In this document: positions 27,526 through 35,864 of the stretch, piece after piece
Layout: every line of letters begins with the position of its first letter
Position numbering within the stretch: position 1 is the first letter of the stretch
Assembly (NCBI GenBank): GCA_027533455.1
Contig: JAPZUC010000002.1
Coordinates: 372,001-436,000, forward strand
Direction of reading: 5' to 3'
Origin: Porphyrobacter sp.
GTDB taxonomy: Bacteria; Pseudomonadota; Alphaproteobacteria; Sphingomonadales; Sphingomonadaceae
Length of the DNA stretch: 64,000 nucleotides
Position numbers and translations under genes: made by a program
Notes under the pieces: generated by a model
The model's input: the letters and a program-made list of their open reading frames with translations, nothing else
Database searches by the model: none
Told to the model about the DNA's origin: nothing

Positions 27526-27669
27526 ATGGATAATGAGGAGAACCGTCGCAACGATGAGCGACGCAAGTCCCAGCTTCCAATCGAGGGCGAGGATCGGAGG
27601 AAGGGTGATCGACGATCGGGAACAGATCGACGGTCCAACCCCCGCGTTTCAACTGGCCCCGAGGCATGA
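27526..27669 (+). CDS. 47-residue Arg/Asp-rich ORF coupled to pilZ
   Basis: A short frame of 47 codons, with a composition rich in Arg, Asp, Glu and Asn and no hydrophobic core. It contains two copies of an ERR/DRR-type motif and a GDRRSGTDRR stretch (about residues 27-36). Its stop overlaps the pilZ start as ATGA (27666-27669), a typical coupling signal. A GCGAGAG stretch precedes the ATG. The sequence looks like a disordered, basic-acidic peptide. It could be a leader for translational coupling or a true small protein. No similarity is known to me. Confidence 0.5.
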   Translation: MDNEENRRNDERRKSQLPIEGEDRRKGDRRSGTDRRSNPRVSTGPEA

Positions 27670-28073
27670 CCATCTCCGGGGTCGAAGCCGATGAGGACCG
27701 TGACAGGCGCTGGGCGCTGCGGCGCAGCGTCGAGATCGATGTCGACCTCTCGGATGCGGAAGGGCTCTCCTGCGCGGCCACTGTGACAGATATTTCCGAA
27801 GACGGATGTATGATCCGCGTCACCCCGGAGCACGATCTGGTCCCCGATCGTCTACACACCATCAAGGTCACCGGCGTTCGCGTGCTCTCGGGTCACGTCA
27901 TCTGGTGTTCTGGCTGCAAAGCCGGTCTGGCTTTCAGCGAGCCGCTTTACCCCGCGCAGGTCCAGGACTTCGTGATGAAGTCCCACTACACCAGGATCAG
28001 CCGCAATATGGCGAAGAAAGGCGACGCGAACGACTATCTTCCGTCGCTCCCGCCGTTCCCTTTCGAAAACTGA
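27666..28073 (+). CDS. Stand-alone PilZ-domain protein
   Basis: A 135-residue single-domain protein. Both cyclic-di-GMP contact motifs are present: RxxxR as R15-WAL-R19 and DxSxxG as D42-IS-ED-G47. It has no other domain, so it is a cytosolic c-di-GMP receptor that probably acts on a partner. It starts at ATG 27666, overlapping the upstream small ORF. The gene converges with the DUF3618 operon, separated by a hairpin. Confidence 0.88.
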   Translation: MTISGVEADEDRDRRWALRRSVEIDVDLSDAEGLSCAATVTDISEDGCMIRVTPEHDLVPDRLHTIKVTGVRVLSGHVIWCSGCKAGLAFSEPLYPAQVQDFVMKSHYTRISRNMAKKGDANDYLPSLPPFPFEN

Positions 28074-28078
28074 GGGAA

Positions 28079-28120
28079 GCGAGGGGGCAGCTACTCTTTC
28101 GGTGCAGCTGCCCCGCTCGC
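28079..28120. terminator. Bidirectional terminator-like hairpin between pilZ and DUF3618 genes
   Basis: GCGAGGGGGCAGCT (28079-28092) pairs with AGCTGCCCC-G-CTCGC (28106-28120), a 14-bp stem with one bulged G and a 13-base loop. It lies between two convergent genes (stops at 28073 and 28128). T runs are absent. Confidence 0.55.
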
Positions 28121-28127
28121 GTCAGGC

Positions 28128-28979
28128 CTAATCCGAGAAGCTCGTCTGGCGATCGCGGCCGCTTTCGGCGCTCCCTGAAGCGAGCTGCTCATCCATGCGA
28201 TCCAGCATGGCGTCCTTGCCCTGCCGCGCCTTGGCACCCGCAGCGCCCAGCGCCTGCTCGCCAAGACCACCGATGGTGTCCTCCTCCGCATGCGTGGCCG
28301 GCAGCACCGAGCCTACAACCGCGCCGACAAAAGCTGCGGCGATCCCGCCCAGCAGCGGATTGTCGGTGTAGAAGCCGCGCGCATCCTCGAACGCGCGCTG
28401 GCTCCGGTCGCGGGTCTGTCCGGCGAAGGCTTGGGCGCGCTCGGCCATGCGTTCGCGGCTGCGGTGCATTGTCTCGGTCGCTGCGTCGAGCCGCATACGA
28501 AATGCGCCTTCGTCCTCGTCATGGCCCTGCTCGAGCATGAAGTAGCTCGCCCGGCTATGGTCGCGGCGGCGGCGGTAGCTGATGTCGTCCTCGCCCGGTT
28601 GGCGTTCGCAGCGCGACAAGTGCTCGACATAGCTTCGGTGATCGGGATGCCAATCGTCGCTGGTGGAGGCTTCGCTGCTCTTCGTCTTGCTCATGCCGGA
28701 GTACATCTTCAGTGCTGATGGCCGTGCGTCGGCATCGCTGACGAGCCACAGCCCGCCGATCGCGATCATGCCGAGCGCCAGCGGATTCCTGCGTGCGGTG
28801 TCGATCAGATAGCTGCTGTCCACGCCGTTCTGCCCGGCCTTGTCTAGCATGGCGTCGATGATGTTTCGCGGGGTGAACTCGTTCTCGATCTGCCGGACGG
28901 TCTGGTTCATCTCGGCCTGAGTGGCGGGGATGTCGCGTTCGATTTCCTCGGGGCTGCGCTGGTCGGTGGTGTCGGTCAT
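28128..28979 (-). CDS. DUF3618 membrane-associated protein
   Basis: A 283-residue protein. The N-terminal RSPEEIERDIPATQAEMNQT is the DUF3618 signature. A first hydrophobic segment is at about 68-82 and a Gly/Ala-rich second one at about 223-240; between them is a long, charged, probably helical stretch. DUF3618 genes usually sit with holin-X (DUF1469) genes, as here, and are thought to affect the envelope under stress; no biochemical role is known. It starts directly after the holin-like gene. Confidence 0.82.
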   Translation of the reverse strand: MTDTTDQRSPEEIERDIPATQAEMNQTVRQIENEFTPRNIIDAMLDKAGQNGVDSSYLIDTARRNPLALGMIAIGGLWLVSDADARPSALKMYSGMSKTKSSEASTSDDWHPDHRSYVEHLSRCERQPGEDDISYRRRRDHSRASYFMLEQGHDEDEGAFRMRLDAATETMHRSRERMAERAQAFAGQTRDRSQRAFEDARGFYTDNPLLGGIAAAFVGAVVGSVLPATHAEEDTIGGLGEQALGAAGAKARQGKDAMLDRMDEQLASGSAESGRDRQTSFSD

Positions 28980-29453
28980 CTATCGTGCTCCGCTGTTATG
29001 GAGGTTGCCGGTTACGGCAGCAGGGGTGTCGGTGATGGTGTCGATGCTGCGGTCGGGCCTGATGCTGGTCGATCTGACCTTCTTGCGGGCGCCGGCATAG
29101 AGGATCAGGCCGATCACCAGAGTGACCACGCCGACCAGAGTGGTGCCGAGCGGCACGTCCTCTAGTGCTGCGCCGACATAGTAGGAAATGCCCATGAGGA
29201 ACACGCCAAGCCCGGCGATGCCGAACACGGCTGCGGCCGCCATCGCGCCGACCACGGCCTTGACCTCGGTGGCGGATTCGCGGACTTCGGCCTGCATCAG
29301 GCTCACCTCCTCGCGGGCGAGGTGCGCGCCTTGCTGAGTGAGGCGGCCCACCAGATCGACGATATTGTGATCCTCACCGCCGCCGCGCGCTTTGCTGGCA
29401 GACGCGGGGGTGCGGGAAGGGGAAGGGGTGGGGGTGGGGGCGGGTTCACTCAT
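28980..29453 (-). CDS. Phage-holin-like (DUF1469/holin-X) membrane protein
   Basis: A 157-residue protein. The first 25 residues are Pro/Thr/Ser-rich, then VDLVGRLTQQGAHLAREEVSLMQAEVRESATEVK forms an amphipathic helix, followed by two membrane helices (about 64-88 and 97-120). This is the holin-X/DUF1469 layout, not a phage lysis gene: no lysin or phage genes are near. I use ATG 29453, which overlaps the preceding stop (ATGA). Middle gene of a three-gene operon. Confidence 0.8.
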   Translation of the reverse strand: MSEPAPTPTPSPSRTPASASKARGGGEDHNIVDLVGRLTQQGAHLAREEVSLMQAEVRESATEVKAVVGAMAAAAVFGIAGLGVFLMGISYYVGAALEDVPLGTTLVGVVTLVIGLILYAGARKKVRSTSIRPDRSIDTITDTPAAVTGNLHNSGAR

Positions 29454-30034
29454 CGCGCGCCCTCGGCGCTTTCGCCGGTCGGCCTTTCGCGGTCCCAATC
29501 AAAGGCGGGCGTGAAGGTCCCGTCCGCGTTGGGCATCACGTTCTCGTCAGCCGTCCAGTCTTGACGGAGGTAAGCGTCGTTCTCCTGATCCGGCGCGCGC
29601 CCCTCGCGGTCGTGGCGCTTCTTGTCGATCCCGGCGCGCAGGACACGCGAGGCGGCAAAGCCGGCGGCGGCCGAAGCGGCGAGGAACATGCCCGGGCTGC
29701 AGCGTGCGAATTCGCTGACGTCTTCGCCGAGCTGGTCGATGCTGCGTCCCTCGATCCGGTGGGCAAGGCTTTCGATCCTCCGGGCGGCCTGCTGGATCGC
29801 GGAGGCCATCCAATCGGGGGCATCAGCGTTATCGCGCAGGTCCTGCGCCGCTGAATCGAGTGCCGAAGAAGCCGAGCCAGCAAGAAGAACTGCCGCGCCC
29901 TTGCGGCTCTCGGCTTCCTGCTTGGCGCGAGCGGCTACATTATCCTTGAGGTGTGCGGCGTCCTGCTTCAGCTCGCCAGCGACTTCGGAGGTTGTGCCGG
30001 TGGTAGCGGTTGTGTCACGAAATTCGGTCGGCAT
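29450..30034 (-). CDS. Predicted stress-operon protein, one membrane segment
   Basis: A 194-residue protein. The N half is helical and charged (EVAGELKQDAAHLKDNVAARAKQEAE), reminiscent of LEA/CsbD-like helices and of the 'nutrient deprivation-induced' proteins that accompany holin-X and DUF3618. A short hydrophobic Ala/Gly helix lies at about 116-134. The C third is polar with an Asp/Arg-rich end. First gene of the operon, with AAGGAG just upstream of ATG 30034. I saw no EcfG-type promoter before it. Confidence 0.7.
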   Translation of the reverse strand: MPTEFRDTTATTGTTSEVAGELKQDAAHLKDNVAARAKQEAESRKGAAVLLAGSASSALDSAAQDLRDNADAPDWMASAIQQAARRIESLAHRIEGRSIDQLGEDVSEFARCSPGMFLAASAAAGFAASRVLRAGIDKKRHDREGRAPDQENDAYLRQDWTADENVMPNADGTFTPAFDWDRERPTGESAEGAR

Positions 30035-30227
30035 CGCGAGTCTCCTTTTTGTCGGAGAAACAACTGTACCGGAGCTGCGCGCGAGGGCGTTGCGTTAAGC
30101 GCCCAATTGGCCCGGCTGTCGGCTGGACAGCTTACTGCACACATGGATCAATAGACTGACTAAAAGTGATTTTCTCTACGATTTTGCAAATGCTTCATGC
30201 TGAGCTTCAGGTTGCCAGCTTGAGTTA

Positions 30228-30240
30228 GGACACAGTGTCC
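30228..30240. promoter_or_regulatory. 13-base palindrome in intergenic region
   Basis: GGACACAGTGTCC is a perfect 6-bp inverted repeat around one base. It lies between the divergent-tail ends of the stress operon (start 30034) and the amidohydrolase stop (30284). It may be a protein site or a small hairpin; the surrounding 30035-30283 holds no gene, only an AT-rich patch at about 30140-30195. Confidence 0.3.
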
Positions 30241-30283
30241 GGGGAGGGCGCGGGCCTGCCCAGTCCGACCGGTGCTTGGTTTC

Positions 30284-31579
30284 CTAGCGAACGGTCTTGG
30301 CGCCTTTGATCACAGCTGAAACGCGCTCCAGAACGGTGACATCGTGGAGCGGGTTACCCTCCACTGCGATCATATCGGCAAGGTAGCCTGGAGCGATCCT
30401 GCCCAGTTCGCTCTCCCGGCCAAGGAGCTGCGCCGCACTTGCGGTCGCCGCACGGATGGCCTGCAGCGGGTTCATCCCATTCGTCACCATATAACGGAAC
30501 TGGCGCGCGTTCATGCCGTGCGGGAAGACACCCGCATCGCTGCCGAAGGCGAGCGGTACGCCCATCTCCACCGCGCGGCGGAAATTGTCGCGCTGGACCT
30601 GCGTGGTCTCTCGGTTCTTGCGCAGGTATTCTTCGGGCCAGCCCTCGGCGGTGCCGACCGCGTCGATATAATCGCCGTTGAAGACGTCCATTACCAGCCA
30701 CACCCCCTGCTCGCGGGCGAGGGCGAGCCCTTCCTCGTCGATCAGGCTGGCGTGTTCGATGCTGCGCACACCGGCGCGGATGGCATTCTTGATCCCTTGT
30801 GCGCCGTGGGCATGGGCCGTGGCGAAGGACCCGCGCGCGGCTGCCACTTGCACCGCTGCGCGCATTTCCTCTTCGGTCAGCTCGGGCTCTCCCGGCTCCG
30901 TGCCGATTGCCAGCACCGCGCCGGTCGCCATCAGCTTGAGGAAATCGGCACCCTGATCGAACAGGAAGGTGGCCTTCTGCGCCGCTTCCTGCGGGCCGGA
31001 CAGCACGCCCAGCCTCATGTCGGCGGGCAGCTCGTCGTTCGGGACCACGCCGTTGAGCTCGCCCCCGCCGCCCGGGTGGGTGAGATAGGCCCCGGCCACG
31101 AACATGCGCGGGCCGGACACCAACCCGCGGTTGATGGCGTTGCGCAGGGCCACGTCTGTCAGCGCGCGATAGGTCCCTACGTCCCGCACCGTCGTGAACC
31201 CGGCCTCCAGCGTCAGGCGGGCGTTGCGCGCGCCGATCAGGACGGTGTCGACCGGCGAGGTTTTGAGCGGGTCGGAAAGGTCCGCGCTGCTGCCGGTATC
31301 CGACAGGTGGGTGTGGAGGTCGATCAGTCCCGGCAGGACTGTATAGGACGACCAGTCAATTCGCGTTGCGCCTTCCGGCGCTGCGCCGCAGGGCTCGATC
31401 GCGCGGATCCTCTCGCCTTCGGTCAGGACGCACTGGCCCGTCAGCAGCTCGCCGCTTGCCACGTCGAGCAGCCTGCCTGCCTCGACATAGAGTGCCGGTG
31501 TCGGCGAGGGCGCTTCGTCCCGTGCGAGGGCGGGCGCGGAGAGCGCCAGCAAGGATGCGAGGGCGGCTGCCGCCCTCAC
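30284..31579 (-). CDS. Exported amidohydrolase-family metallo-hydrolase
   Basis: A 431-residue enzyme with a signal peptide (about 1-19, ending ALA). The first metal site is LIDLHTHLSD, a candidate carboxylated Lys is in ADFLKLMATGA, HAHGAQGIKNAI supplies another His, and the closing Asp is in FGSDAGVFPHG. The pattern resembles imidazolonepropionase-like or Xaa-Pro dipeptidase-type members; the substrate is unknown. GTG start overlaps the M20 peptidase stop (GTGA), so the two are one exported unit. Confidence 0.88.
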   Translation of the reverse strand: MRAAAALASLLALSAPALARDEAPSPTPALYVEAGRLLDVASGELLTGQCVLTEGERIRAIEPCGAAPEGATRIDWSSYTVLPGLIDLHTHLSDTGSSADLSDPLKTSPVDTVLIGARNARLTLEAGFTTVRDVGTYRALTDVALRNAINRGLVSGPRMFVAGAYLTHPGGGGELNGVVPNDELPADMRLGVLSGPQEAAQKATFLFDQGADFLKLMATGAVLAIGTEPGEPELTEEEMRAAVQVAAARGSFATAHAHGAQGIKNAIRAGVRSIEHASLIDEEGLALAREQGVWLVMDVFNGDYIDAVGTAEGWPEEYLRKNRETTQVQRDNFRRAVEMGVPLAFGSDAGVFPHGMNARQFRYMVTNGMNPLQAIRAATASAAQLLGRESELGRIAPGYLADMIAVEGNPLHDVTVLERVSAVIKGAKTVR

Positions 31580-32982
31580 TTGGAGGCGAGCTCGGTCAAC
31601 AGCAGGCGGTAGTAGGCAAGGCTCTTCCCGATATTGCCCAGCGGCACGCGTTCGTCGAGGCCGTGCGAGAAATCGTCGCTGTCGCGCATGAATGTGCCGC
31701 TCGCGCCGTAGCTGGGAACGCCGAGGGCGCGGTACCACGTGGAATCCGACGCCCCCGAGGCCTGCGCCGCAATCACGGGGACCTTTCCGAAAGCTCCTTG
31801 CACCGCCCGCGTGGCGGCACTGACGAAGGCTTCGTCATAGGGGGAAGCAGGGGCTTCGCTGGTGTATTCGGGGTCGATTTCACGGATAGTCATTGCTGGC
31901 TCGTCGGCGATGGCGGAAAGCTGCGCCAGCACCTCCTCCCTCGAATGGCCGGGGAAGATGCGGCAGTTGACGATGGCCGTGGCGCGCTGGGGCAGGGCGT
32001 TTCGGCCGTGTCCGGCGTTTACCATGGTCGGCACGCAGGTCGTCGCGATCTTGCCGACATAGGCGGGATCCCCGCGCAGCACCGCAATCGCCGCCTTGTC
32101 TGTGGGATCGGCAGCAAAGGCCCGCATCGCCGCTGCGAGCAGCGGATCAGACACGAAGGCAGCGGCCTTGGCAAAGTAGTCGCGGGTGATGTCGTTCACT
32201 TCGGGCGTGAAGTGGTGCGCGCCAATTCGGCCCAATGCGCCGGAAAGCTGGACAATCGCATTGTCGTCGCGCGGGGCGGAGCTGTGTCCGCCCGGATTGG
32301 TCACTTCAAGCTGATAGTCGGCATAGGTCTTCTCTGCGCCCTGCCAGCTCCAATAGGCCGGCTTTCCGCTCGCCTCGTCGAGGGAGCCCGAGGCGCCATC
32401 CACATTGAGCACCAGGCGGGCATTTCGCAGCCGCTGTGCGATGACCTTGGAGGTTGCCATCGTCGTCTCTTCGTCGCCCGAGAAGGCGAGCACGATGCTG
32501 CGTTCGGGCACAAAGCCTGACTTGCGCAAGCCCATCACCGCGACCATCGCCTGCACGGTGTCGAACTTGGTGTCGCTCGCCCCGCGGCCGTAAAGATAGC
32601 CGTTCTCGACGACGGGCGTGAAGGGGTCGCGCTTCCAGTCCTCCGGCTTGGCGTCGACTACGTCCATATGCGCGGAGATCACGATCGGACCGAGCGCAGG
32701 GTTGCGCCCCTTCCAGGTTGCGATGAAGTAGGCCGTGTCGTCGAGCGGGACGATCTCGATCTCGTCCGCACGCCAGCCCGCGTCGATCAGTGCCTTGCGA
32801 TAAAGCTCGGCCACCTTGCCGGTTGCGTTACCTTCGCCCCGCACCGAACGCAGCGCGATCGCCGCGCTCGACAGGTCCACCACCTGCTTCTCCGCCGGTG
32901 TCGCAGCCTCGGCGAGCGCAGGCCCCGAGGCGGCAAGTGCGGTGGCCACAAGGCTGGACAGCAGGAGTGTGGTGGCGCGCAT
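31576..32982 (-). CDS. Exported M20 family metallopeptidase
   Basis: A 468-residue zinc carboxypeptidase/deacylase with a signal peptide (about 1-24, ending ALA-EA). Zinc ligands and general base are visible: H-M-D in VISAHMDVVDA, Asp in GRGASDTKFD, and SGDEET; a dimerisation domain follows. ATG 32982 has GGGGAA upstream. With the downstream amidohydrolase it forms a periplasmic pair that likely acts on peptides or N-acyl amino acids in sequence (inference). Confidence 0.9.
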   Translation of the reverse strand: MRATTLLLSSLVATALAASGPALAEAATPAEKQVVDLSSAAIALRSVRGEGNATGKVAELYRKALIDAGWRADEIEIVPLDDTAYFIATWKGRNPALGPIVISAHMDVVDAKPEDWKRDPFTPVVENGYLYGRGASDTKFDTVQAMVAVMGLRKSGFVPERSIVLAFSGDEETTMATSKVIAQRLRNARLVLNVDGASGSLDEASGKPAYWSWQGAEKTYADYQLEVTNPGGHSSAPRDDNAIVQLSGALGRIGAHHFTPEVNDITRDYFAKAAAFVSDPLLAAAMRAFAADPTDKAAIAVLRGDPAYVGKIATTCVPTMVNAGHGRNALPQRATAIVNCRIFPGHSREEVLAQLSAIADEPAMTIREIDPEYTSEAPASPYDEAFVSAATRAVQGAFGKVPVIAAQASGASDSTWYRALGVPSYGASGTFMRDSDDFSHGLDERVPLGNIGKSLAYYRLLLTELASK

Positions 32983-33051
32983 GGTCAGTTCCCCGATGGG
33001 TTGTAAGGCGGGCAGGCTATGGCAATCCGTGGCGCGGGACAACCGCTGTGC

Positions 33052-34659
33052 CTAGATACTCGCGAAACGGCGGAAGCTGCCGCCGTCGGCGATCACCTCC
33101 TTGGCGCAGTTATGGCCCGGCGCGCCGGTCACACCGCCTCCCGGGTGGTTGCCTGCGCCGCACATGTAGAGCCCCTTCACAGGTCCGCGATAGGCCCCGT
33201 TGCCGAGCACGGGACGCGCGCTCCACAGCTGGTCGAGGCTCATGTGGCCATGCATTATGTCCCCGCCGACGAGGCCGAACTTGCGGTAAAGGCCCTTGGG
33301 GCTGAGCACCTGCCGGCCGATGATCGAGGCGCGGAAGCCCGGCGCGTGCTGTTCGACCGTGTCGATAATGGTGTCGGCGGCGGCGTCTTCCTCGGCGTCC
33401 CAGTCGCGCCCGTCTGGCAGCTCGGGGGCGAATTGCTGGCAGAACAGGCTGGCGACGTGGCAACCTTCGGGCGCGAGGCTGTCGTCGACCGTGCTCGGGA
33501 TCAGCATTTCGACGATCGGGCGCTTCGACCAGCCATCGGCCTTTGCATCCAGGAAGGCCCTGTCCATGTAATCGAGCGTTGGCGCGATGATGATCCCGCT
33601 CTGGTGGTGCTCGCCCGGCTCAGGGAGGCAGGTGAAGCGCGGCAGTTCGGTGAGCGCGACATTCATGCGGAAAGTGCCGCCGCCCGCCTTGTAGCCGCGC
33701 ATCCGGCGGCGGAAGTCCTCGGGCTGGTGGTGCTGCGCCAGCATCTTTCCGTAGAGCAGCTTGGGGCCAACATTGGCGATCACGCGCTTGGCCGCGATCT
33801 CCTCGCCGCTTTCGAGCTTCACGCCCGCCACGGTGTTGCCATCGACCAGCACTTCTGCCACCGGGCTTTCGAGGCTGATCTCGACACCGCAATCGCGGCA
33901 CACCTGCGCCATGATCTGGGTGATCGTGCCCATCCCGCCGATGCAGTGACCCCAGGCACCCTTCTTACCGTTCACCTCGCCGAAGACGTGGTGGAGCAGC
34001 ACATAGGCACTGCCCGGCGTGTCGGGGCTGGCATAGTTGCCGACAACCGCGTCAAAGCCGAAGGCGGCCTTGACCGCCTCGCTCTCAAACCATTGGCCAA
34101 GAAAGCTGGTGGCCGATTTGGTGAAAAGGTCGAGCACATCGCGCTTGGCCTCCAGCCCCAGCTTCGACAGGCCCCAGCCCTGCGAAGCGCCAGCAATCAG
34201 GGTGCGCAGCCCCTCGCCGACATTGGGCGGGGACTTGAGGGCAAGGCTGCGGAGGACTTCGGCAACGCCTTCGAGCGCGTCGTAATAGGCGGGCAGCGTT
34301 GCGGCATCGGCAGCCGAGAAGCGGGCAAATTCGGCCTGCGTTCGCTCGAGCCCGCCGCCAAGCTTGAGATAGCCGCCGTCTTCCTGCGGCAGGAAGTTGC
34401 TGATCGGCCTCTCGATGACGCGGTAGCCGTGCTCGGCAAGCCGCATGTCCTGGATCACCTTGGGCTGAAGCAGGCTGACGGTGTAGCTCGCCACCGAATT
34501 GCGGAAGCCCGGGTGGAACTCCTCGGTCACCGCCGCGCCTCCCACGATGTCGCGCCGCTCGACGATCCGCACCTTCAGACCTGCTTGCGCGAGGTAGAAG
34601 GCGCAGGTGAGGCCATTGTGGCCCGCACCGATGATCACGGCGTCGTATTTCTTGGTCAT
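33052..34659 (-). CDS. Phytoene-desaturase-like FAD oxidoreductase
   Basis: A 535-residue FAD enzyme of the carotenoid-desaturase/amine-oxidase superfamily. The dinucleotide motif GAGHNG is at about 10-15, then the Glu-Arg binding strand and IVGGAA; the C-terminal FAD block reads MCGAGNHPGGGVTGAPG. No carotenoid genes are adjacent. I use ATG 34659, which overlaps the Rieske gene stop (ATGA), so it is co-translated with a ring-hydroxylating-type oxygenase. That pairing suggests oxidation of one shared substrate, not carotenoid synthesis. Confidence 0.85.
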   Translation of the reverse strand: MTKKYDAVIIGAGHNGLTCAFYLAQAGLKVRIVERRDIVGGAAVTEEFHPGFRNSVASYTVSLLQPKVIQDMRLAEHGYRVIERPISNFLPQEDGGYLKLGGGLERTQAEFARFSAADAATLPAYYDALEGVAEVLRSLALKSPPNVGEGLRTLIAGASQGWGLSKLGLEAKRDVLDLFTKSATSFLGQWFESEAVKAAFGFDAVVGNYASPDTPGSAYVLLHHVFGEVNGKKGAWGHCIGGMGTITQIMAQVCRDCGVEISLESPVAEVLVDGNTVAGVKLESGEEIAAKRVIANVGPKLLYGKMLAQHHQPEDFRRRMRGYKAGGGTFRMNVALTELPRFTCLPEPGEHHQSGIIIAPTLDYMDRAFLDAKADGWSKRPIVEMLIPSTVDDSLAPEGCHVASLFCQQFAPELPDGRDWDAEEDAAADTIIDTVEQHAPGFRASIIGRQVLSPKGLYRKFGLVGGDIMHGHMSLDQLWSARPVLGNGAYRGPVKGLYMCGAGNHPGGGVTGAPGHNCAKEVIADGGSFRRFASI

Positions 34660-35822
34660 GCGCGGCTCCATCCGGCGGGGGGTTGCTGTTCGAGGCGGGC
34701 CTCGGGAATGAGATTGCGGATGCGGCGACAGAAGTGCCTCAGGCACACCTCCTTGTCGCTCAGCGGCCCCATCGTGAAGCTGCGGCTCGTCATGCCCTGC
34801 TGGACGCGGGTGATGAGCACGGTGTCCTCGGTATTGACCTGCCGGTTGATCCGCCAGTTGAGATAGCGCGCGACGCGCATCTCCCGGCGGTCATCGGGCA
34901 GGACATAACTGATCTCGCGGATCAGGCAGGTGGTCGGCCCGGTCGGCAGCCACTGCATGAAGTCGATCTGATCGGGATAGATGTCGAAGGCGACATTGGG
35001 CCAGAGCTTGAAATAGAGCCAGAAGCGCTGCTTGTCTTCGGGGAGATGCGGTACCGGCGGCAGCAGCTTCTGGTACATCCGTTCGGACCAGTTGGCGCTT
35101 TCCCGGTCCACCATCGCGCCCCACATGCGGTCGACATGGGCTTCGGCCTCAATCCCGTAGCCTTTGCCGAACAATCGCGACAGGCCCGGATGCGCGACCG
35201 GGATGTGCAAGCCGTCGGAGTAATTGTCGCCGACGTTCTTCCAGTTCACTTCCCGTGGGCGCAGAGTGACGCGGCCGAGGGCTTCCAACTCCTCGAAACG
35301 GTAGGGCGCGACCATCGCTTCGTAAGGCGCCATCTGCTGTGCGACGGTGGGCCCGCCGTCGTCCTCGAGCCGCACGAAGATGAACCCGCGCCATACTTCC
35401 AGTTCGACTGCGACCAGTCCTGCCTTCTCACGGTCGAGCGTAGGATAGCTGGCACTGTCAGGAACGCCGGTCAGCTTCCCGTCAAGGTCATAAGTCCAGG
35501 CGTGATAGGGACAGACCAGCTTCTTCGCGCAGCCGCTTGCTCCGTCCACAAGCCGCGATCCGCGGTGGCGGCAGACATTGGTGAAAGCGCGCAAGACCGC
35601 GTCCTGCCCGCGCACCACGATCACACTCTCGCCGCAATAATCGAGCGTGTGCCAATCGCCCGCGGCCGGGACGTCGCTGGTGTGGCACACCACCTGCCAG
35701 CTCGGGCGGAACACCCGGTCGAGCTCGAGCCGGTGAAACTCCTCGTCATGATAGGTCCAGCTCGGCAGGCTCCAGCCCTCGAGTGGGTCAGAATCGTGGG
35801 CTGGGAGAGACCGAGTTGCCAT
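34656..35822 (-). CDS. Rieske non-heme iron oxygenase, alpha subunit
   Basis: A 388-residue oxygenase. The Rieske cluster ligands are C84-R-H86 and C104-PY-H107. The mononuclear iron region is NWKNVGDNYSDGLHIPVAH, with the HxxxxH pair and bridging Asp. The family includes ring hydroxylases and glycine-betaine/carnitine-type monooxygenases. The divergent regulator resembles BetI, which would favour a quaternary amine, but this is inference. No reductase or ferredoxin gene is next to it, so electrons must come from elsewhere or from the adjoining FAD protein. Confidence 0.9.
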   Translation of the reverse strand: MATRSLPAHDSDPLEGWSLPSWTYHDEEFHRLELDRVFRPSWQVVCHTSDVPAAGDWHTLDYCGESVIVVRGQDAVLRAFTNVCRHRGSRLVDGASGCAKKLVCPYHAWTYDLDGKLTGVPDSASYPTLDREKAGLVAVELEVWRGFIFVRLEDDGGPTVAQQMAPYEAMVAPYRFEELEALGRVTLRPREVNWKNVGDNYSDGLHIPVAHPGLSRLFGKGYGIEAEAHVDRMWGAMVDRESANWSERMYQKLLPPVPHLPEDKQRFWLYFKLWPNVAFDIYPDQIDFMQWLPTGPTTCLIREISYVLPDDRREMRVARYLNWRINRQVNTEDTVLITRVQQGMTSRSFTMGPLSDKEVCLRHFCRRIRNLIPEARLEQQPPAGWSRA

Positions 35823-35832
35823 GCGCGCTTCC

Positions 35833-35864
35833 TTGCTTTACATTCGTATAACAAGCAACGAATG
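35833..35864. promoter_or_regulatory. Overlapping inverted repeats between Rieske and TetR genes
   Basis: Two nested inverted repeats fill the 39-base gap: TTGCTT (35833-35838) with AAGCAA (35853-35858), and CATTCGT (35841-35847) with ACGAATG (35858-35864). The second overlaps the regulator's ATG. This fits a TetR-family operator blocking both divergent promoters. Confidence 0.65.

Noticed and set aside
28980..29453. Holin gene as sign of a prophage
   Set aside because: The holin-X/DUF1469 family is a host envelope family; no lysin, capsid, integrase or att sites are near.
33019..34866. 615-residue plus-strand open frame opposite the FAD oxidoreductase
   Set aside because: It is antisense to a clear FAD enzyme with intact motifs; high GC gives long shadow frames. 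No similarity in its translation.
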